Assembly (NCBI GenBank): GCA_026120035.1
Contig: JALRME010000040.1
Span: forward strand, 1-64,000
Length of the DNA: 64,000 nucleotides
Reading direction: 5' to 3'
Source: Coleophoma eucalyptorum
Taxonomy: Eukaryota > Ascomycota > Leotiomycetes > Helotiales > Dermateaceae
Shown: positions 57,702 through 64,000 of the stretch, one piece after another
Numbering within the stretch: position 1 is the stretch's first letter
Layout of the letters: the number at the start of each line of letters is the position of its first letter
The notes under the pieces: generated by a model
Told to the model about the DNA's origin: nothing
Seen by the model: the letters and a program-made list of their open reading frames with translations, nothing else
Database searches by the model: none
Position numbers and translations under genes: made by a program

Positions 57702-58966
57702 GAGTAAAGGCGGTGGAGGGTAACCTAATGTACTAGTATCAAGAGCAGGGGGGCAGCTTAATCCTGAATATGACCTGGGAAACTGGTATTGGCTTATATA
57801 GAGATCTTCGGACGAATGTTGATTTTTACGATCAGCCAAAATCCTAGGCTAAGCAGGCTAAGCTTTAAGATTTCTGAAAGTAATAATGGCGAATAGGATG
57901 TATTGACACAATGGATACAAGAAACGCGATCATAGCAGTCAAAAAGCACCAAGGACTTTTATTCCCTAGAACACATTCATTTTCCAATAATTTGATAGGC
58001 ATTAAATATCGGCATAGCTTCCAACAAAACTTCTTCCAGAGAATATGCGAGCGGCTCAATTTGTGCAGGCGTATGTAGTGCGATCACTGAAACTGCTACG
58101 CTTGGATGGCCTAGCTACAAATTCCTGACGCAATCCTACCCTTGAGAGTAAACTCCATCTGAAATCTGGAAGCTATTCCATTGCAGAAAACCGAACAATG
58201 ATTATTAATAACTAGTTCTGGCGTAGAAATACGATTCACACGGCCATTGTCGTTATCCTGCTGCCCTGTCTCAAGATTGACTCAGGCTGATCTGTCGAGG
58301 AATTGTAAGTATGCCTCTGCTCTATATACAAGGTAGAAAGTAGGTTGGGTTACTGAAATAGAGGTATTAGATAATAGGCTCATCTTCGAGTTATGTTACA
58401 AGGTGCAAGTGGTCATGTTTCGACTAATCACTTGTTTAGCGACGCTTAAACGGAAGAAGTATTCATCCCACTTCTTTCTTATAGTACGGCGGGCATGACT
58501 ACTTCTACACTGTATCGCACCACTTTATGTTACTCAATTTAAACCTAATCTGGCCAGGTTTGTCAGCCAGTCGCAGCTGTGTCTGCGTCATGCTAACTGT
58601 TTATTTGTGCGAATGACTAGAACACATCCTAAAAGACGTAATCAATGGATTATCCACCATAGGCAGCAGGGTTGTTTTACGTGCGCTGTTTTATTTTCTG
58701 ATTACGGGCGAATAGAAAAAAGATCTCATTCGAGCGAATCTTTCAATTGCTTCTCCCCAGCACCATTTTGGTAGTCAGTCATGCCTATAGGTGCTCCGAA
58801 ACCGTAGAACTCATTGGCCCTGATTATAGTAATGCTTCCACCCGCTCCGGATTCTACGCCGGCTGACAATGATGAGATGGTATAAAGAGGCTACCGAGCT
58901 CCTACCGTAACTTGCAGGAACATCCATAGAAATCTTCCTGCCCATCCAGCCCAAGGACTAGCAAAC
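57702..58966. other. Right border of the cluster, intergenic 1.27 kb
   Basis: No gene seen. The region after about 58840 holds the promoter of the HD-domain gene (TATAAAG at 58883). No CGG-N3-CCG site was noticed here, which supports placing the cluster border at about 57.7 kb. Confidence 0.5.
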
Positions 58967-59677
58967 ATGGAGTCGACCAACCCCGCAATTTCGCTTCACA
59001 ACTTCAATGCCGTCCCAAGGCATATACCTGATTTATTAAAAACAGTCAATACCTCTGCGACAAAGATTAGTGCTCTGGCGCCTCTGCCAGACTCTCCGAC
59101 GGCTGTGTCAATTCTTAGTTACGCCCGCGAGCATCTTCCTACTCCAACCTTACATCATTCCCTGCGCGTCTTTCAATATGGTGTCGCGATTGTGAATGAT
59201 CACTTTCCATCTCAAAAGCTTAACCTCGAGACATATCTGATCACGTGTTTACTACATGACATTGGTACAATTCCCGAAAACATAAGTACAGCTTTGATCT
59301 CTTTCGAGTTTCAAGGTGGTCTTATTGCGCATGGTTTGCTTAGTGCACACGATGCTAGGCAGGCAGATGCAGTGGCCGAGGCCATTATCCGTCATCAGGA
59401 TATCGATGATATAGGGTCAGGCAACATCACCTTTCTTGGAGCCCTCCTACAACTAGGCACACTATACGATAACGCAGGCGCCAACGATGAATTAGTGGCA
59501 GATGCTACACGAGAGCTGGTTGTCGCAGAATACCCACGTCTAAAATGGAGTGGCTGTTTTGAGGCGGCAATCACCGAGGAATGCCAGAGAAAACCATGGT
59601 CTCATACTACGAAGATTGGGCGGGATAGATTTGTTGGGTTCATAAAAGGAAACACCAAGGGTAATGCCATGGAGTGA
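58967..59677 (+). CDS. HD-domain cyanamide hydratase-like protein
   Basis: Single exon, 236 residues, typical for fungal cyanamide hydratase (urea hydro-lyase) and yeast Ddi2/Ddi3 relatives. Metal-binding HD-domain residues are visible: LHHSLRVFQYG (first His near 63-64), LLHDIGT (HD at 97-98), the substrate-proximal IIRHQDID and the distal Asp in LGTLYDNAGA. Cyanamide hydratase is a zinc enzyme that converts cyanamide to urea; many fungal relatives are of unknown substrate. The N-terminal about 45 residues are variable. A TATA box lies about 80 bp upstream. It is outside the polyketide cluster and next to a Dal5-type permease, which hints at a nitrogen-related neighbourhood. Confidence 0.85.
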   Translation: MESTNPAISLHNFNAVPRHIPDLLKTVNTSATKISALAPLPDSPTAVSILSYAREHLPTPTLHHSLRVFQYGVAIVNDHFPSQKLNLETYLITCLLHDIGTIPENISTALISFEFQGGLIAHGLLSAHDARQADAVAEAIIRHQDIDDIGSGNITFLGALLQLGTLYDNAGANDELVADATRELVVAEYPRLKWSGCFEAAITEECQRKPWSHTTKIGRDRFVGFIKGNTKGNAME

Positions 59678-60239
59678 CAGATTTATGTCCTATAAACTTT
59701 GGCCTGGGTTGTATTGATGGGGGTTTAGCAAGAGATACTGTACTTCAGCTAAATATGACCTGATTTGTGACGAAGTTTGTTTAATAGTAAAATTCAGTTT
59801 TAAGAAAAACCATATAAGTTTCGCCGATGCTTGATTTCAAACATGGTTCACTTGGTGATCTTTGACTAGAGTTACAGATACCAAATTTTCTGTTTTATTG
59901 ATGAAGGAATTTTCCGCAGTGCCTCTTGGTGTTTACCCACTGAATCCTCGCAACGGCTCTGGATTACATTACAATATCCCATTAGCTTCTTCACATTTAC
60001 TAGACTTTCAGTCTGGGCGTAACATTACCAAGAACGTACCCTTCTTATAATCTGTCTTCTATGTACCAGTCCAAATTTGTTTCAGATAGAAACGGGCTTC
60101 CCACGCATACGGTTATGTACCTGTACCTTCTACGTATTCGCCGCTACGATCGATTACCACATGCCCCGACTCAGTAACTCTAGTTTTCTTCGTAGCCCTA
60201 GCTTTATCAATATTTATCCTGCATGTATATACATTAAAC
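59678..60239. other. Convergent 3' intergenic region
   Basis: AT-rich spacer between the convergent 3' ends of the HD-domain gene and the MFS permease. A 62-codon frame at 59862-60050 has no supporting features. Confidence 0.5.
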
Positions 60240-62068
60240 TTACAGGTCTCGTTTATGGAGGTGGTTCAGTAGATACATTCCAATAATCGAAAGGCCACCA
60301 AACATAATGCACATCTGGTAACCATATTTGTAATGAGGTGCGGCGTAAGTCGGAAATAGCACCACTGCATTTTTTAGAGGAAGACTGGTGATATCTGAGA
60401 GCCTTTACTCGCCTGGTAACCATGCACTGAATACGTAAGTAAAAATATTCCCCGTCGCTACAAGCAGCTGTCGTAACTCTGCATCATGCTGTGTTATTTC
60501 TTGGCCCCATGCCTGGTATAAGGATTAGAATCAATGCAGAGGACTTCAATAATAGCAAGGATCAAGACTTACAATAATCACAGGTTGAATAGATGAGCCA
60601 CAGAAATTGCCAAAGAAGGCAAACCAGAGAGCTGCTTTCGGTATGTACCAGATAGCAAGCATAATGTTAGTCGTCATCACAAGTAGTGATCCAGCGTTAG
60701 TCGTATGCATACGCTGCGCCGTAATATCGCCTATAGTGCCAAGTAGCAATGAAAAAATGACTTGAAGCGCACTGCCTGCCGTTGGTATGGTGTTGACTGC
60801 CACCACGCTAAACTTCTCTGCCTTTAGCCATAAGTTAAAGAATTGAGCCCCAATAGCTGCATTCGCTACCATACTTTTGTTATATTAGTTCGAGTCTCGC
60901 CCAAAGAGAGCACACGGGTTCTCTCACGTATACGGAAATATGAAAGCCCAAATCTGCCAACCCGAATATATTCTTTTGATGGTTTTCCATGTTAGTTTCT
61001 TGGGCGCCGCACGACCGATTCTTTCCATTCTTCTTACGCCGTATTCGCGGTCCTACATAAATCAGTTTAGTACGTCTATTAACTCGTCAGGAAAGGTCAT
61101 AGTTACCTCTCCGTTAAAGTAGAATGCTCTAGTATTGTGGGGCAGGTCGGGAATGGCCCAGAAACCCCAGACCGCAATCGGGATTGAGATTATTGCATCA
61201 AAGATGAAAAGCCATCTCCAGCCTGCTAAACCCCCAGTGCCATTAAGTCCAGTGTATAGGGCTGCTTGCAAATACCCGCTGAACATGTTAGAGATCGCAC
61301 CCGCCTGTTCGAATAGCGCAGTTCTCTTTCCCAGCTGACCTTGGGCATACCAACTGCCTAGTAGAGCGGCATATCCTGGAAAAGAGCAGGATTCAAAGAG
61401 ACCGATAAAGAATCGAAGTGCATAGAGCTGGAAGTGTTAGCTCGTTATGTTAGAAGTCATAAAAGCCTCTACACACGGTTTGGACATTTTTAGCGCCAGC
61501 CTCAGCCATAACGAGAATGGACCAAGTAAGTTCGCAAGTTGGAATCCAGATTGACGGACGAATATACTTCAGCTGAACCATCTGACTAGGAACAGTGCCA
61601 ATAATTATTCCAATGTTGAAATAAGTAGTCAAATAATTTCTCTCGTTACCAACAAGATGAAGCTAAGATCAAATTAGCATTCGATTTATCAGACGGATTC
61701 GGCATTATTCTTACATCCTCTTTCATACCACTGACAAAGGCGTTGCCTATCAGTATTAGTTGACATTCAAAGAATCGTTCGCTTCCATCCACATACTAAT
61801 GTTAGTTTGATCGAGTTGCTTGATAAAATATCCCAGCATGATATAAGAACTATCCAGTTAGCTAACAGCACTTCTCAAATTTTATTACCCAAGACTATAC
61901 ATACAAAAGATATAAATCCACCTTCCGTACATAACTTCTTTCTTTTGCATCAAGTTCAGAAGTTCCCCAATAACGACTCAACCAGCCTCCTTGGGGCTTG
62001 GGTTCCTGCGTTGCTTCCTCGTCCACAGTAATAACAGCCACGGTATTTTCCGACGTTTGTTTTACCAT
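60240..62068 (-). CDS. MFS permease of the Dal5 (allantoate/anion-cation symporter) type
   Basis: A multi-exon minus-strand gene starting MVKQTSENTVAVITVDEEAT at 62068 and ending after HLHKRDL at 60240-60242. Order of segments: LDAKERSYVRKVDLYLFSYIMLGYF and FIKQLDQTNISNAFVSGM (split by introns), GNERNYLTTYFNIGIIIGTVPSQ, LYALRFFIGLFESCSFPGYAA, LAGWRWLFIFDAIISIP, a central loop, SMVANAAIGAQFFNLWL, TTNIMLAIWYIPKAALWFAF, AWGQEITQHDAELRQ and FPTYAAPHYKYGYQ. These are hallmarks of fungal allantoate, nicotinate or pantothenate-type transporters with 12 spans at the plasma membrane. Most junctions are standard GT..AG in phase; the last one only joins in frame (FSAWLP to VVLFPTY) if a GC..AG intron is used. 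The substrate cannot be told. Intron rich but apparently intact. Not an efflux type, so unlikely to export the polyketide. Confidence 0.75.
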
Positions 62069-62730
62069 GATCGGGTTTCCAATAGGGCAGGCTATCTACT
62101 GTGGTATGATTTAGAGCTGATCTTGAGTGGTTCATTGGAAAGCGACAGTGATGCGACGTGCGAGTTTTAAAATACTAGTTTCCTAATACTTGGCATTTTG
62201 AGTAATAAACAGGAGCCAGGAATAAATGCACCATAGAGTTAATCTGTATACCCATTTCCACTCTTGATTCAAATTGTGCTATTGCATTATCTCCACTGAT
62301 TCCTATAAAGGAATTTTTGTTGGCCGTTTATTTGATTGCTCCCATGTATGACGAGAAATGACGAGGGAATGACACCTTAAGCACGCCAATTAAGGCCACA
62401 ATAAGTCAAAAATGTATGGGGCGATAAAGAACCCCGCTTTATTTCAAACAGACTCGGACTAAGTTATCCTCTCCTGGTTGGTTTCATTGATTGGATTATG
62501 AGGTAGAGCGCGCTCATAAGCAAGATAGATTGAGAGAGGGGAAGCCTTATTGTGCAATAAATAGATAAGATGATATCATTGTCGATCTTCACAAATGCAG
62601 ACTTTTGGCCAGAAAAGAAGAGAATGCTTTAAAGAAGCCGTTGGTCGTACATATTTTGATGTTTCTCGCGTTCTAGGTGATGCCTTTGCATTTTTAGGTT
62701 CACAAAGCTATAATTTTGAAATAGATCGCA
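62069..62730. promoter_or_regulatory. Divergent intergenic region
   Basis: About 660 bp between the start codons of the Dal5-type permease (-) and the TauD-type dioxygenase (+). No exon recognised; divergent arrangement allows shared regulation. Confidence 0.4.
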
Positions 62731-64000
62731 ATGGCACCGCCTTCTATTGATGTTGGTGCAGTTAGCTCTCATGAGCGTCCCCTGCATCAAACAAAAGATG
62801 GCACAGAGAATAATACTACAGGTCCATTTCCAACTCCTCTGAAGTACTCAGGCACACTCGATAATTATGAACACTTCGACGTGACAGCGGTCATTGGTCG
62901 CGAGTTTCCCAAAACACAGCTTAGCGAAATCCTCAAAGATGACGCAAAAATTAGGGATCTGGCTATTACAGGTGAGAGCCTCCTTTCCCCCTCTTTGATA
63001 ATATCAGTGATTGACAGTCCATAAAATCTCAGTTTCACAACGTGGAGTTGTCTTTTTCCGCAAACAAGATCTTACGACCCCTGATCTAAAAGTTCTAGCA
63101 CAGAAGTTGGGTTTACTAAGCGGCAAACCTAAGGATGCCGGGGTTAGTTCTCTAAAGGAAAGCGTAGCAAACATTTTCATGTACTGATATACAATTTTGA
63201 TCGCAGTTGTACCGGCATCCATTGAGCAACTTTAAACAAAATTTTGCCATTGATGAATACGGAGCAGAAGATGGCGAAGTGTCTCTTATCTCCTCAGAAC
63301 AAAGACGTGGTTGGCACAAGGAAAAATATGGCAACCCAAAAGTTCTTGCTAGCACAGGTTGGCATTCGGAGTAAGTCACAAGAAGGGTGTGTAAATTTCT
63401 GGCTAATTTTTCAAGTTTCACCTTCGAGCACCACCCTACCGACTATGGTGTATTCAAGGTTGTCGGCGTCCCTGAAGATGTTGGCGGCGATACTATCTGG
63501 GCTTCCGGATACGAAGCTTATGACCGCCTCTCCCCAGTGATGAAGAAGTTCACGGACGGCCTTACTGCGACGCATCGTCAGTTTGGATTTCACAAACAAG
63601 CCAAAGAAGGTGACTTTAAGCTTGTTCAAGGCCCGCGTGGCCATCCTGATAATATTGTGGATGATAGTGCCAATGTCTATGAAGCTGTTCAGTAAGTTTG
63701 CTCGCCTCGATACGAGCATCCCATTGCGTGAGCAGAATGTAGGCTAACCCTGCACAGTCCGCTCGTTCGCACAAACCCCGTCACAGGGTGAGGAAAATTT
63801 CGTGATATTGTAAATGGACAGTTATCTAATAGATTATAGATGGAAGAGCCTCTTTTCTGGGATACAATCTGGCAGGATCAACGATGTTACCGATCGAGAA
63901 AATGAAATCCTCAGAGCTTATTGTAAGTTGAATCCTTTTCACTACTTACTAAATTTTGGACCAATTGATACCAACGTTAATCTCCTAGTCAATCAAATTT
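62731..64000 (+). CDS. TauD/TfdA-type alpha-ketoglutarate dioxygenase (5' part, cut by window end)
   Basis: Exons 62731..62971, 63033..63142, 63207..63370, 63416..63691, 63758..63787, 63840..63922 and 63989.. run off the window end. The reading is in phase throughout: VSQRGVVFFRKQDL, LYRHPLSNF, the iron-binding GWHSDFTFE (His-x-Asp of the facial triad) assembled across an intron, HHPTDYGVFKVVGVPEDVGG, and HPLVRTNPVTGWKSLFSG (C-terminal oxoglutarate-binding region). The distal His of the triad lies beyond the window. These non-heme Fe(II) enzymes oxidise taurine, sulfonates or related small molecules; fungal members often release sulfite or serve nitrogen and sulfur scavenging. It sits divergent from a Dal5-type permease, a common pairing of transporter and catabolic enzyme. 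Substrate not determinable. Confidence 0.85.

Noticed and set aside
1..64000. tRNA, rRNA, CRISPR or intact transposon
   Set aside because: None recognised by eye on either strand; CRISPR arrays are not expected in a fungal genome.

Overview
The window is nuclear DNA of a filamentous ascomycete. Genes carry many short introns (mostly 46-70 bp, GT..AG, with CTAAC-like branch sites), and the proteins are typically fungal: Zn2Cys6 regulators, a WSC-domain membrane protein, a sphingolipid C9-methyltransferase and highly reducing polyketide synthases (HR-PKSs). Gene content points to a Botrytis-like Leotiomycete or a relative, but the species cannot be read from the sequence. I saw no rRNA, tRNA, CRISPR array or intact transposon. 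Exon borders below were worked out by hand from splice sites and reading phase.

Left flank (1-17.6 kb): a SesA/HET-s-like protein with two C-terminal QNNG repeats, facing away from a WSC-domain membrane protein whose predicted cytoplasmic tail carries the same motif; a decayed Gfo/Idh/MocA dehydrogenase; a secreted Ser/Ala-rich protein; a Zn2Cys6 regulator divergent from a sphingolipid C9-methyltransferase; and a small secreted protein. Gene-poor stretches separate them.

Core (17.6-57.7 kb): a contiguous polyketide cluster of 13 genes. In order: FAD monooxygenase with a multi-pass membrane tail (+), P450-A (+), HR-PKS with methyltransferase but no working enoyl reductase (-), trans-enoyl reductase (+), P450-B (-), P450-C (+), Zn2Cys6 regulator (-), lipocalin-like protein (-), HxxxD acyltransferase (-), thioesterase (+), second HR-PKS with an enoyl reductase but no methyltransferase (+), NmrA-like oxidoreductase (+) and Baeyer-Villiger-type monooxygenase (+). 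This content closely matches what I recall of the botcinic acid (BOA) cluster of Botrytis. The likely logic is that the methylating PKS plus trans-ER builds the methylated core, the second PKS builds a reduced acyl chain, the thioesterase and acyltransferase release and join them, and the oxygenases tailor the product.

Most cluster promoters contain the inverted repeat CGG-N3-CCG, a plausible site for the cluster Zn2Cys6 regulator.

Right flank (57.7-64 kb): a cyanamide-hydratase-like HD protein, a Dal5-type MFS permease and the 5' part of a TauD-type dioxygenase cut by the window end.
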